Source: Polaromonas sp.
GTDB taxonomy: Bacteria; Pseudomonadota; Gammaproteobacteria; Burkholderiales; Burkholderiaceae_C
Direction: 5' to 3'
Length of the DNA stretch: 40,283 nucleotides
NCBI GenBank assembly: GCA_021731285.1
Contig: JAKFXR010000057.1
Coordinates: 1 to 40,283, forward strand
Part shown: piece after piece, positions 1 through 8,549 of the stretch
Position numbering within the stretch: the stretch's first letter is position 1
Layout: every line of letters starts with the position of its first letter
Notes under the pieces: generated by a model
Seen by the model: the letters and a program-made list of their open reading frames with translations, nothing else
The model's database searches: none
Told to the model about the DNA's origin: nothing
Position numbers and translations under genes: made by a program

Positions 1-1
1 G

Positions 2-796
2 GGTGGCCGCAGCATTGGCATAGGCACCATTGTTGTGGCGCTGGTCGGCGGCTGGATTTTCGGCATCAACCCGCTGACCATTCTGGGCATGCTCAGTGGC
101 GGCGGCGCGCCGGTACAGGTCCAGCAGGGGCCGGCCCAGCGCCCACCCACGGATGACCGCATGGCCGCATTTGTTTCCACTGTGCTGGCCGACACCGAAG
201 ACGTCTGGAAAGACGTCTTCACCAAGGGGGGCGGCACCTATCAGGAGCCACGGCTGGTGCTTTTCCGCGGCGCCACGGCCACCGCCTGCGGCCAGGGTCA
301 GGCGGCCATGGGCCCGTTTTATTGCCCGGCTGACCAGAAGGTCTACATTGACCTCGGTTTTTACGAGACCCTGCAGAAAAAACTGGGCGCGCCGGGCGAC
401 TTTGCCCAGGCCTATGTCATTGCGCACGAGGTCGGCCACCATGTGCAAAACCAGCTGGGCATCACCGGCAAGATGGAGCAGATGCGCGGGCGTACCGGCA
501 AGGCAGAGTACAACGCCATGAGCGTGCGCCTGGAGTTGCAGGCCGATTGTTTTGCCGGCCTGTGGGCCCACCATGCGCAGCGCGCCCGCAGCGTGCTGGA
601 GCAGGGCGACGTGGAAGAAGCCATGAATGCCGCCGCCAAAATCGGCGACGATGCCTTGCAGGGCTCGCGTGGCGGCAATGTGGTGCCCGAGAGTTTTACC
701 CACGGCACCAGCGCGCAGCGGGCACGCTGGTTTGACACCGGCCTGAAAACCGGCAGCGTCAAGGCTTGCGATACCTTCAGTGCCCGGCAGCTGTGA
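2..796 (+). CDS. Neutral zinc metallopeptidase, YpfJ/KPN_02809 family (5' truncated)
   Basis: The reading frame is open from the first bases, so the gene starts left of the window; 264 residues are visible. They begin with a hydrophobic Gly/Ile/Val-rich segment (about residues 1-35) that fits the single N-terminal membrane helix of this family. The zinc site is plain: AHEVGHH, encoded around 418-441, gives the HExxH motif. A downstream ELQADCFAG segment (about 532-558) probably supplies the third ligand and is typical of the family. Function is inferred as a membrane-anchored metalloprotease facing the periplasm; the substrate is unknown. The GTG at 35 is an internal codon, not the start, because the frame continues upstream with family-like sequence. 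Confidence 0.88.
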   Translation, partial: GGRSIGIGTIVVALVGGWIFGINPLTILGMLSGGGAPVQVQQGPAQRPPTDDRMAAFVSTVLADTEDVWKDVFTKGGGTYQEPRLVLFRGATATACGQGQAAMGPFYCPADQKVYIDLGFYETLQKKLGAPGDFAQAYVIAHEVGHHVQNQLGITGKMEQMRGRTGKAEYNAMSVRLELQADCFAGLWAHHAQRARSVLEQGDVEEAMNAAAKIGDDALQGSRGGNVVPESFTHGTSAQRARWFDTGLKTGSVKACDTFSARQL

Positions 797-876
797 TTTC
801 AGCCGTTTCCCCCATCAAAACCCCGGAATGCCCTGTTTTCCGGGCTAAACACGCCGTAATGAGACAATAGAGGGCA

Positions 877-2343
877 ATGACGACTTCTTTTTCAAACCTC
901 AATCTCGCCGAGCCGCTGGCCCGTGCCGTGGCCGAAATGGGCTACGAAACCATGACCCCCATCCAGGAGCAGGCCATTCCGGTCGTTCTGCAGGGCAAGG
1001 ATGTCATGGGCGCTGCCCAGACCGGTACCGGAAAAACCGCCGCTTTTGCGCTGCCCTTGCTGCAGCGCATGATGAAGCACGAAAACGCCTCGACCTCCCC
1101 CGCGCGCCACCCGGTGCGTGCGCTGGTGCTGCTGCCCACGCGTGAGCTGGCGGTGCAGGTGGCCGAGCAGGTCGAGCTGTACGCCAAGCACACCAATTTG
1201 CGCAGCACCGTGGTGTTTGGCGGCATGGACATGAAGCCCCAGACGCTGGAGCTCAAAAAAGGCGTTGAAGTGCTGGTGGCCACGCCGGGCCGCCTGCTGG
1301 ACCACATCGAGGCCAAAAATACCGTGCTCAACCAGGTCGAGTACGTGGTGCTGGACGAAGCCGACCGCATGCTGGACATCGGCTTTCTGCCCGACCTGCA
1401 GCGCATCCTGAGCTACCTGCCCAAGCAGCGCATCACCTTGCTGTTTTCTGCCACCTTCTCGCCCGAGATCAAACGCCTGGCCTCCAGCTACCTGCAGGAC
1501 CCGGTGACGATTGAAGTCGCGCGCTCCAACGCCACAGCGTCAACGGTGGAGCAGCATTTTTATGCCGTCAGTGCCGACGACAAGCGCCGTGCCCTGCACC
1601 AGATTCTCAAGACACGCGGCATGAAACAGGCCTTTGTGTTTGTCAACAGCAAGCTCGGCTGCGCGCGTCTGGCCCGCTCGCTGGAGCGCGAAGGCCTGAA
1701 AACCACCGCCCTGCATGGCGACAAGAGCCAGGACGAACGCCTGAAGGCGCTCGAAGCCTTCAAAAAAGGCGACGTTGATTTACTGGTCTGCACCGACGTG
1801 GCCGCCCGCGGCCTGGACATCAAGGACGTGCCGGCGGTGTTCAATTTCGACGTGCCCTTCAACGCGGAAGATTATGTGCACCGCATCGGGCGCACCGGGC
1901 GCGCTGGCGCTCTCGGTCTGGCCGTCAGTTTTGCCTCCAGCAGCGACCAGCGGCTGGTGGCCGACATTGAAAAGCTGATCAAGACCAAGATCGAGCTCGA
2001 GCCCATGGAGTTTGACGAGGACCAACCCCGCATCAAGGAGCAGGGCCGCATCAACGACGGACGCCGCATGTACCGCGAAGGCGGCGCTGAAGACGCGCAG
2101 CCCGGCGTGGAAGCCCCGCGTGAGCGGACCGAGCGCAGGGAGCGCCGCGAGCACGCGCCGCATCAACAGCGCCAGGCCGCTGCGCGCGACCCTTTCTTTG
2201 ACAAGCCCTACGAGTCCAGCCTTCCCGTGGAGGCCCAGCCCGCCTGGGAAGCCGCCGCAAAAAGCGGCGCATCACGCTCCAGCGTGTCGGCCAACATCAA
2301 GCCCAAGAAAAAAGTCGCAGCGCTGTTCAAGACCACCGCCTGA
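877..2343 (+). CDS. rhlE: ATP-dependent RNA helicase RhlE (DEAD-box)
   Basis: A 488-residue DEAD-box helicase with all core motifs in order: Q motif PIQEQAIP (28-35), Walker A AQTGTGKT (47-54), PTREL (87-91), GG (115-116), TPGR (136-139), DEAD (160-163), SAT (191-193), ARGLD (310-314) and HRIGRTGRAG (335-344). The last 90 or so residues are a charged, low-complexity Arg/Glu/Gln tail ending in a KPKKK stretch, typical of RhlE and thought to bind RNA. Known role of the family: ATP-dependent unwinding of short RNA duplexes in ribosome assembly and RNA decay, in the cytoplasm. It stands alone, 80 bp after the metallopeptidase. RhlE is preferred over SrmB or DbpA because no DbpA-type RNA-binding domain is visible. 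Confidence 0.93.
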   Translation: MTTSFSNLNLAEPLARAVAEMGYETMTPIQEQAIPVVLQGKDVMGAAQTGTGKTAAFALPLLQRMMKHENASTSPARHPVRALVLLPTRELAVQVAEQVELYAKHTNLRSTVVFGGMDMKPQTLELKKGVEVLVATPGRLLDHIEAKNTVLNQVEYVVLDEADRMLDIGFLPDLQRILSYLPKQRITLLFSATFSPEIKRLASSYLQDPVTIEVARSNATASTVEQHFYAVSADDKRRALHQILKTRGMKQAFVFVNSKLGCARLARSLEREGLKTTALHGDKSQDERLKALEAFKKGDVDLLVCTDVAARGLDIKDVPAVFNFDVPFNAEDYVHRIGRTGRAGALGLAVSFASSSDQRLVADIEKLIKTKIELEPMEFDEDQPRIKEQGRINDGRRMYREGGAEDAQPGVEAPRERTERRERREHAPHQQRQAAARDPFFDKPYESSLPVEAQPAWEAAAKSGASRSSVSANIKPKKKVAALFKTTA

Positions 2344-2420
2344 AGCTGGCGGCGGGAGCCTACTTTTTTGCAGGGCGCCGTCCGAGCCGCCCCGGCCGGG
2401 CAGCCCCCTAAGCTCAGGCC

Positions 2421-3344
2421 ATGATCCCGTGGTTAGCCGCCAGGCGGCCGGTCTTCTGGCTTTCCGCCCTCCAATCCATTTTTCGCCCCATCCGGCGTGC
2501 CGCTGCCCTGTGGTCTGACGCCGAAGGGCTGCGCATGAGTGCGGCCATGTCCTTTTACGGCATCCTCAGCCTGGCGCCCCTGCTGGTGCTGCTGGTCGGC
2601 GTGCTGGGCTGGTGGCTGGACCGCAGCTACATCGAAGCGGGCTTGATCCGCCAGATTGAAGAAGTGGTGGGTACGCAGGGCGCACAACTGGTGCAGCAGG
2701 CGCTGAGCAGCGCGCAAAACCCTGCCGACGGCGTGCTGGCCTCCTTGCTGGCCCTGGGGCTGTTGTTGTCGGGTGCGACCGGTGTGTTTGCCGAGCTGCA
2801 GGATGCGTTTGAGCGCTTGTGGCGCCAGCAAACCGGCGAGTTGCCCAGGCAGAAGTGGTGGTATGGCGCCTCACTGCGCTTGCGTGGCATTGCCTACATC
2901 CTGGCTTTCGGGTTCCTGTTGCTGATCTCGCTGGCGATCTCGGCGTTTCTGAGCTTTCTCACAGGATGGGCCGGCGCGTATTTCCCGCTTGAAAAACTCG
3001 CTGTGGTCATCAACGAACTGGTGTCGCTGGCCTTCAGCGTGGGCCTCTTTGTCGCGCTGATGCGCATGAGCGCCGGGCCCAAACCGGCGCTGCGTTTTCT
3101 GGTGATGGGCTCCATCGCCGGAGGCATCCTGTTTGCTGTGGGCAAATACCTGCTGGCCATCTACCTGTCCACCGCGGCTGTGGTGTCTGCCTATGGCGCG
3201 GCCGGATCGCTGGTGGTCCTGCTGATGTGGATTTATTTTTCTTCGGCCGTTCTTCTGTTGTCGGCCAGCGTGGCGCGTTCCCTGTCGGATGAGGCGGCCA
3301 TCACAGCGGCCAGGAGGGCCGGGCTGATGGTGCCGTCATCCTGA
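2421..3344 (+). CDS. YihY/BrkB family inner-membrane protein
   Basis: A 307-residue integral membrane protein. The family pattern is clear: an N-terminal SAAMSFYGILSLAPLLVLLV segment, a loop with FAELQDAFERLW, and several later hydrophobic segments (about residues 155-185, 192-215, 225-250 and 255-285). This matches the BrkB/YihY (formerly 'ribonuclease BN') family, which has about six membrane helices. The old RNase BN name is wrong for this family and the transported substrate, if any, is unknown. It lies 77 bp after rhlE in the same direction and could be co-transcribed. An R1 repeat begins immediately after its stop codon. Confidence 0.88.
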   Translation: MIPWLAARRPVFWLSALQSIFRPIRRAAALWSDAEGLRMSAAMSFYGILSLAPLLVLLVGVLGWWLDRSYIEAGLIRQIEEVVGTQGAQLVQQALSSAQNPADGVLASLLALGLLLSGATGVFAELQDAFERLWRQQTGELPRQKWWYGASLRLRGIAYILAFGFLLLISLAISAFLSFLTGWAGAYFPLEKLAVVINELVSLAFSVGLFVALMRMSAGPKPALRFLVMGSIAGGILFAVGKYLLAIYLSTAAVVSAYGAAGSLVVLLMWIYFSSAVLLLSASVARSLSDEAAITAARRAGLMVPSS

Positions 3345-3400
3345 TGCTATGAAAGTTATAGCTAACAGTCCCCGTCATTAAAGGGCGGACTGCCAAAAGT
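3345..3400 (+). repeat. R1 dispersed repeat, copy 1
   Basis: It begins directly after the brkB-like stop with tgctatgaaagttatagct, the imperfect inverted repeat that opens the R1 family, and continues through aagggcggactgcca. Compare copies near 18653, 26392, 27852, 34884 and 39701. It fills most of the gap between two convergent genes (brkB-like on plus, apaH on minus). No transposase is linked to it. Confidence 0.6.
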
Positions 3401-3415
3401 AATGTGCAATTCACG

Positions 3416-4282
3416 TCAGCCCGGGCCAGGCGCCTGCGCTGCAACACAGGGCACAGCGATCACTTCGAAACTGCCGGGAGCATCGCCCAGTCTGGCCGCG
3501 CTCAGACAGCCGCCCCAGACGCAACCGGTGTCCAGAGGCAGGGTGTTGCACAGCAGCCCGCCCTGGGCCTTCGCTGTGTCGGCCCCCAGGGTGGACCAGT
3601 GGCCAAAGGCAATCGGCAGGTCCGCGGTTTTGCGGCCCGGCACGGCAAACCACGGCCGGTAGCCCGGCGGCGCGGCCTGCGTGCTGCCGGTGGTGGCAAA
3701 TTCCATGTCACCCTCGTCGCTGCAAAACCGCATGCGTGTCAGCGCGTTGACGATGACGCGCAGCCGCTCCGCGCCCTTGAGCCCGTCATGCCACTGGTTG
3801 GGTGTGTTGCCGTACATGCCTTTCAAAAAACCGGCGAGGTCAGGGCCGCGCAGCGCAGCTTCAACTTCAGCGGCCAGTGCCATCGTCTGCGCTGCGCTCC
3901 ACTGCGGCAGCACACCTGCATGCACCATCAGCCAGCCATGCGCGTGGATGGCCATCCGGCGGTGCCGCAACCAGTCCAGCAGCGCTTCGCTATCCGGCGC
4001 GTCCAGCACCTCCTGCACCGTGTCGCCGCGATGCGGCTTGCGCAGGCCCTCGCTGATGCCCAGCAGGTTCAGGTCGTGGTTGCCCAGCAGGCACTGCGCC
4101 GCGTCGCCCATCGCGCCCAGCGTGCGCAGCACGGCCAGTGAGTCGGGACCGCGGTTGACCAGGTCGCCGAGGACATACAGGGTGTCCCGGCTTGCAGAAA
4201 AATCAAGTTTGCGCAGCAGGCGCGTCAGGGGTTCGTGGCAGCCCTGCAGATCACCAATGAAGTAAAGTGCCATGGTGTTCAT
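3416..4282 (-). CDS. apaH: Bis(5'-nucleosyl)-tetraphosphatase, symmetrical (ApaH)
   Basis: A 288-residue metallophosphatase, close to the usual 270-285. Signatures of the PPP-type phosphoesterase fold are visible: GDLQGC near the N terminus, GDLVNRGPDS (metal ligands), then LLGNHDLNLL. ApaH cleaves Ap4A to two ADP and also removes Np4-type RNA caps. The ATG at 4282 gives MNTMALYF; the ATG at 4273 is an alternative. The gene faces the CNNM/CBS gene with only 14 bp between the two starts, so its promoter must lie inside the neighbouring coding sequence or start region. Confidence 0.95.
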   Translation of the reverse strand: MNTMALYFIGDLQGCHEPLTRLLRKLDFSASRDTLYVLGDLVNRGPDSLAVLRTLGAMGDAAQCLLGNHDLNLLGISEGLRKPHRGDTVQEVLDAPDSEALLDWLRHRRMAIHAHGWLMVHAGVLPQWSAAQTMALAAEVEAALRGPDLAGFLKGMYGNTPNQWHDGLKGAERLRVIVNALTRMRFCSDEGDMEFATTGSTQAAPPGYRPWFAVPGRKTADLPIAFGHWSTLGADTAKAQGGLLCNTLPLDTGCVWGGCLSAARLGDAPGSFEVIAVPCVAAQAPGPG

Positions 4283-4296
4283 TTTGCCTGTCGCCC

Positions 4297-5649
4297 ATGG
4301 ATTTCATCCTCATCGCGTTTCTGACCTTGCTTAACGGCGTGTTCGCCATGTCAGAGATGGCGCTCTCGGCAAGCCGCAAGGCCAGGCTGGCCGCCATGGC
4401 AGAGTCAGGCGACAAGGGGGCGGAGGGCGCGCTGACGCTGCTGGACAATCCCACCCAGTTTCTTTCATCCGTGCAGGTTGGCATCACTTCCATCGGCATG
4501 CTCAACGGCATCATCGGCGAGGCAGCCTTCAGCGGCGCACTGTCGAGCTGGATACTGACCTTTGGCGCTTCGCCGCGCGCGGCCGACATCTCGGCCACTG
4601 CTTTGGTGGTCACCATCATTACCTTCATCACCATTGTGTTTGGCGAGCTGGTGCCCAAGCGCATTGGCCAGCTTTACCCGGAGACCGTGGCGCGGCTGGT
4701 GTCGCGGCCCATGATGTGGGTGGCCACGGCCGCCAAGCCTTTTGTGCGCCTGCTGTCCTTCAGCACCCACGCGGTGCTCAAGCTGCTGCGGGTGGACACG
4801 GCCGGCGACCGCGGCGTGACCGAGGAAGAAATCACGGCCAGCCTGGAAGAGGGCGTGGATGCGGGGCTGATCGAAGAGCATGAACACCAGATGGTGCAAA
4901 ACGTCTTTTTGCTCGACGACCGTCTGCTGACCTCGCTCATGCTGCCGCGCTCCGACATCGAATGGCTGGATGCGAGTGACACGGTGGCCCAGGCCATCGC
5001 CAAGGCGGGTGCCACCGGCCACTCCTGGTACCCGGTGTGCAATGGCAACCTGGACGATGTGGTGGGCGTGGTCAATGTGGCCAAGCTGCTGGCATTGCGC
5101 GGGCAAATCCGGCCAGCCGGCGCGGCTGAGGACAGCGCATCGACCCCCTCGGTGGCCGACCGGATTGACGCCTACGCCGTGCCGGCTGTTTTTGTGCCCG
5201 AAACCCTCACCGGCATGGAGTTGCTGGAGCAGTTTCGCACCAGGTCCACGCGCATTGTGTTTGTGGTGGACGAATACGGCGTGGTCCAGGGCCTGATGAC
5301 GCCGATGGACATGCTGGAAGCCATCACCGGCGAGTTGCAGCCCGGTGCCCAGGTGGACGCCTGGGCCACCCGGCGGGCCGACGGGAGCTGGCTGATCGAC
5401 GGCGTGATGCCGGTATCGGAGCTCAAGGCCAGGCTGGACATCAAGCAGTTGCCGGCTGAGGAGCGGGGCCGCTACAACACCGTGGCCGGCCTGCTGCAGA
5501 GCGTTTCGGGCCGCTTGCTCACGACGGGTGAAAGTGTGGACTGCGCCGGCTGGCGCTTTGAGGTGCTGGACCTGGACGGCAAGCGCATCGACAAGGTGCT
5601 GGTCAGCCTGGCTGGGGACGAAGCACCCGGCACCACATCGCCGGACTAG
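4297..5649 (+). CDS. CNNM/DUF21-CBS-CorC_HlyC family membrane protein (hemolysin-like transporter)
   Basis: 450 residues from the ATG at 4297, which begins MDFILIAFLTLLNG. An in-frame GTG at 4267 would run into the apaH start and is less likely. Order of domains: an N-terminal DUF21 membrane domain (about 1-190; MSEMALSASRKARL, then hydrophobic segments and VFGELVPKRIG), a pair of CBS domains (about 210-335; MLPRSDIEWL and VVDEYGVVQGLMTPMDMLE), and a C-terminal CorC_HlyC domain (about 350-440; GSWLIDGVMPVSEL, YNTVAGLL). This is the TlyC/HlyC/CorC-like family, implicated in divalent-cation (Mg/Co) efflux; 'hemolysin' is a historical name. Convergent with the lipoprotein gene, 14 bp away. Confidence 0.9.
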   Translation: MDFILIAFLTLLNGVFAMSEMALSASRKARLAAMAESGDKGAEGALTLLDNPTQFLSSVQVGITSIGMLNGIIGEAAFSGALSSWILTFGASPRAADISATALVVTIITFITIVFGELVPKRIGQLYPETVARLVSRPMMWVATAAKPFVRLLSFSTHAVLKLLRVDTAGDRGVTEEEITASLEEGVDAGLIEEHEHQMVQNVFLLDDRLLTSLMLPRSDIEWLDASDTVAQAIAKAGATGHSWYPVCNGNLDDVVGVVNVAKLLALRGQIRPAGAAEDSASTPSVADRIDAYAVPAVFVPETLTGMELLEQFRTRSTRIVFVVDEYGVVQGLMTPMDMLEAITGELQPGAQVDAWATRRADGSWLIDGVMPVSELKARLDIKQLPAEERGRYNTVAGLLQSVSGRLLTTGESVDCAGWRFEVLDLDGKRIDKVLVSLAGDEAPGTTSPD

Positions 5650-5663
5650 CCGACGGCTTCAGA

Positions 5664-6116
5664 TCAGGGTCTGGCCGCGGGGGCAGGGGCTGCCGCTCTG
5701 GTGGCCGGCGCAACGGTGATCAGCACCTCATTGCCGCCAAAGTTGCTGCCCTGGATTTGCACGGTCGCCACGCGCTCGGCCTTGGTGAACGTCAGCAGGC
5801 TGAGCCGGGAGAATGAGCTCGATGTCAGCGTCCAGCCCGAGCCGGGCAGGGTGTCGCGAAAGTAGGCAAACACCGCCTGCGGGTCACCGGCGACGGTCAC
5901 ACTCAGGCGCCCCATCCAGCTAGCACCCGAGCCCATGACCAGTGTGTCCTGCTGCTTGATGACTGCGCCCACAGGCAACGCAATGTCGCCCGCCAGTTGC
6001 TTGGCCGTGGCCGCCGTGACCGTGCTGTCGGCGCCCGTGACGTTGCCGCCCATGGAGGTACAGCCCAGCGTCGCAAGGGCGCTGAGCAAGACAATGCCGT
6101 ACTGTGTGAACGTCAT
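5664..6116 (-). CDS. Hypothetical lipoprotein
   Basis: 150 residues from the ATG at 6116. The longer frame from 6206 lacks any sign of a real N terminus, while 6116 has agggacacc upstream and begins with a signal sequence, MTFTQYGIVLLSALATLGC, ending in a lipobox (ATLGC, Cys19). The mature part is rich in beta-prone sequence, with 'VFAYFRDTLPGSGWTLTSS' suggesting a small sensor-like or periplasmic domain, and ends in an Ala/Pro tail. It is predicted to be an envelope lipoprotein. I do not recognise a named family. Confidence 0.75.
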   Translation of the reverse strand: MTFTQYGIVLLSALATLGCTSMGGNVTGADSTVTAATAKQLAGDIALPVGAVIKQQDTLVMGSGASWMGRLSVTVAGDPQAVFAYFRDTLPGSGWTLTSSSFSRLSLLTFTKAERVATVQIQGSNFGGNEVLITVAPATRAAAPAPAARP

Positions 6117-6236
6117 GAGGTGTCCCTGTAAGAGAGGCTGCAAAGCCTGCACAGACTGGCAGGCAGCGCGATTGTAGCCGCGTGTTACAGCCCGGAGCGG
6201 GCACACCAGGGGGACGGGAGCGGACCGTGCAGGCGG

Positions 6237-6644
6237 TCAGGACTGCATGCGCCGCAGGCCGTTGGATGGCTGGTAGCTGGCCCGGCCTATGCAGTAGGCA
6301 ATCAGGTCGCCCAGTTCGGTGGATTTGTCATAGACCGCGTTGGCGCCCAGGAGGCGGCAGTGGGTCAACAGGGACGAGACCGGGTAATTGGTCATCACCA
6401 GCACGTCCTGCTCTTCGCTGCGGGCTTTGCAATGGCGAAGCACACCGGCGCCTGTGCCTTCTTTCAGAAAGAGGTCCAGGATGGCGACGTCCCAGCCTGA
6501 AGGATTGCGCTCCAGCCAGTCCTTGGCTTGTGCTTCGGTTTCTGCGGTGCCGACAAGCTCAACATTGACTTCTTCGCTGAGTGAGTTGACCAGATGCTCC
6601 CGCATCGACTCGTTGTCTTCCACCACATAGACGCGCAACGCCAT
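6237..6644 (-). CDS. Single-domain response regulator (receiver only)
   Basis: 135 residues, all CheY-like receiver. The acidic pocket is E9/D10 (VYVVEDNESM), the phosphorylation site is D57 (AILDLFLKEGTG), the conserved Thr/Ser is in VLVMTNYP (about T85), and the Lys is in VYDKSTEL (about K107). There is no output domain. A receiver of this kind usually passes phosphate on or docks with a partner. No kinase is adjacent; the nearest are more than 12 kb away in this window, so the partner is unknown. Confidence 0.88.
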   Translation of the reverse strand: MALRVYVVEDNESMREHLVNSLSEEVNVELVGTAETEAQAKDWLERNPSGWDVAILDLFLKEGTGAGVLRHCKARSEEQDVLVMTNYPVSSLLTHCRLLGANAVYDKSTELGDLIAYCIGRASYQPSNGLRRMQS

Positions 6645-6788
6645 GCCAGATCTCCAATCAATGGCCGTTTCCGGCGCTATGTCCTTGATTCCGGAGAGAA
6701 TACGTCTGTTTGATGAACAGGGTGGTGGGCAGAAACGCCAGGGGCGTGTGGGCGCTGTCCTACGTGGTTACCAATGGCGAGAAGCTGT

Positions 6789-7973
6789 TTAAAGCAAGCC
6801 GCGGCCTGCCAGGTTGGTCATCAGCGCTGTTGTGCCAAAGGTCCACGGCGGCGCCTTGTCGCTGTGCGACACGCGGTTGACCAGCGCGCCCAGCGAGGGC
6901 GTCTCAATGCGCACCACATCGCCCACCACATGGGTGAAGCCCTGGCCCGGGCCCATGCGGTCTTGCGTCGGCGCAAACATGGTGCCCAGAAAAAGCATGA
7001 AGCCATCGGGGTACTGGTGGTTGGCCCCGGCGGCCTGACTCACCAGGTCCAGCGGGTCGCGGCTGATCTTGGTGAGCGAACTGCTGCCCAGCATGGTGAA
7101 GCCCTCGGGCCCGTCCACCCGCAGGCTCAAATCACAGCGGCGCACATCGTCCATGCCAAAGTGCGCGTCAAACAGGCGAATGAACGGGCCAATCGAACAC
7201 GATGCGTTGTTGTCCTTGGCCTTGCCCAGCAGCAAGGCGCTGCGGCCCTCAAAGTCACGCAGGTTGACGTCATTGCCCAGCGTGGCGCCCACCGTCTCGC
7301 CCCGGCTGTTGACGGCCAGCACCACCTCAGGCTCGGGGTTGTTCCACACCGACAGCGGGTGGATGCCAATGTCTGCACCCACGCCGACAGACGACATGGG
7401 CTGCGCCTTGGTAAACACCTCGGCATCCGGCCCAATGCCCACTTCCAGGTACTGCGACCACGCCCCCTTGGCCAGCAGCGCTTCCTTCACACTGGCCGCT
7501 TGCGGTGAGCCCGGCACGATGCCCGTGAGGTTGTCGCCCATGATGGCCATCAATGCCTCACGTATGCCATGCGCCTTGGACGCATCGCCCCGCGCCTGCT
7601 CTTCAATCACCCGCTCCAGCAAGCTGTCCACAAAAGTCACGCCACTGGCCTTCAGCGCCTGCAAGTCGCAGGGCGCCAGCAGCCAGGGCTGCTTGCCGCT
7701 TTGCGCCGCCGGGTCTGATTGCGCAAGCGCGACGTCGAGTTGGGCGACGACCGTCGCCGTGCCATCCGCAATCGCGCTTTGCACAGCATCAGCCGGGTCA
7801 GACAGTTCAAACAATTGCGTGGCTGTGGGTGCGATGGGAGACAGGTCATGCAGCGCTCCGTTGGATACCGCCACCAGGACTGGCCCCACACCGGGTAGCC
7901 AGATGCGGCCGACGAGTGTGGCCCGCGCGTGGTCTTGCGGCAGGATGGAAGAGGGGGTGAGTGAAAGCGTCAT
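6789..7973 (-). CDS. Fumarylacetoacetate hydrolase (FAH) family protein
   Basis: 394 residues from the ATG at 7973 (MTLSLTPSSILPQDHARATLVGRIW); an upstream frame to 8012 adds an unlikely leader. The C-terminal half carries the FAH-fold pattern: 'VGVGADIGIHPLSVWNNPEPEVVLAV' includes the E-x-E metal-binding type motif (NPEPE), followed by GNDVNLRDFEGRSALLLGKAKDNNASCSIGP and a late GDVVRIETPSLGALVNRV. Proteins of this family act on C-C bonds of oxo-acids in aromatic, sugar-acid or tyrosine breakdown. The N-terminal extension of about 150 residues resembles fumarylacetoacetate hydrolase proteins linked to sugar-acid metabolism, but the substrate is not clear from sequence. Confidence 0.85.
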   Translation of the reverse strand: MTLSLTPSSILPQDHARATLVGRIWLPGVGPVLVAVSNGALHDLSPIAPTATQLFELSDPADAVQSAIADGTATVVAQLDVALAQSDPAAQSGKQPWLLAPCDLQALKASGVTFVDSLLERVIEEQARGDASKAHGIREALMAIMGDNLTGIVPGSPQAASVKEALLAKGAWSQYLEVGIGPDAEVFTKAQPMSSVGVGADIGIHPLSVWNNPEPEVVLAVNSRGETVGATLGNDVNLRDFEGRSALLLGKAKDNNASCSIGPFIRLFDAHFGMDDVRRCDLSLRVDGPEGFTMLGSSSLTKISRDPLDLVSQAAGANHQYPDGFMLFLGTMFAPTQDRMGPGQGFTHVVGDVVRIETPSLGALVNRVSHSDKAPPWTFGTTALMTNLAGRGLL

Positions 7974-8030
7974 GGGAAACGTGTCCGGTTGGTGGGGCTG
8001 GCCAAAGGTCATATGTTAATACGCATCATG

Positions 8031-8063
8031 AAAAAAGCCCCTGCTCTGGGAGTCAGGGGCTTT
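8031..8063 (-). terminator. Rho-independent terminator
   Basis: A stem gcccctg (8037-8043) pairs with caggggc (8054-8060) around a 10-nt loop. On the minus strand it is followed by the complement of the A run at 8031-8036, a U tract. It would end transcripts from the small gene 8088-8291. Confidence 0.75.
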
Positions 8064-8087
8064 CGGGTGGTGGTGAGGAATGTTTGC

Positions 8088-8291
8088 CTAGGGGTTTCGT
8101 ACCTGGCTGCGCCACGTCTCAAACGCTTCCGTGGTTGGCGCAGGGCCAAGATGGTTCTGAAAGGCCATCATGGCATCGCTCAGTTTTCGAAAACGGTCGA
8201 GGCGCTGCAGCGTGGCCAGCCGCTCTGCGTCAACCCGGCTCCGAAGCTCGTTGGGTGTTTCTTTGAGTGGGTCGGTTGAATACATGGACAC
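8088..8291 (-). CDS. Small hypothetical protein (67 aa)
   Basis: A polar, helix-prone 67-residue protein with no signal peptide or membrane segment. It starts at a GTG (8291) with gagggg about 9 nt upstream; an ATG two codons later (8285) is an alternative start. It is followed by a good terminator at 8031-8063, which supports its being a real transcription unit. The sequence (LATLQRLDRFRKLSDAMMAFQNHLG) suggests two amphipathic helices. I do not recognise the family and propose no function. Confidence 0.55.
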   Translation of the reverse strand: MSMYSTDPLKETPNELRSRVDAERLATLQRLDRFRKLSDAMMAFQNHLGPAPTTEAFETWRSQVRNP

Positions 8292-8432
8292 AGCTTACCG
8301 ACCCCTCGCGATGCCGTCGCCTTGTATTGGCCTGAGCTGCCGTAGGACGGAGGCCCCGAAAAACAGCCAAAGGGGGGCAGGGCGTGATTAACGCACGAAC
8401 TGGAGACCGTGAGCGGTTACTTCCATCAGTGA

Positions 8433-8464
8433 AAAAGGGACTGGCTTGCAGGCCCGTCCCTTTT
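8433..8464. other. Hairpin with 9-bp stem in the intergenic region
   Basis: aaaagggac (8433-8441) pairs with gtccctttt (8456-8464) around a 14-nt loop. It could be a weak terminator or an mRNA leader structure upstream of the lipoprotein gene at 8550. There is no long U tract. Confidence 0.4.
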
Positions 8465-8549
8465 GAATGGTGGCGGGACCTCTCGCACCTGTACAGTCTG
8501 CTACCTGACCCGCACCCATTAAAAACGAACTCATCCTGGAGAGGACCCC

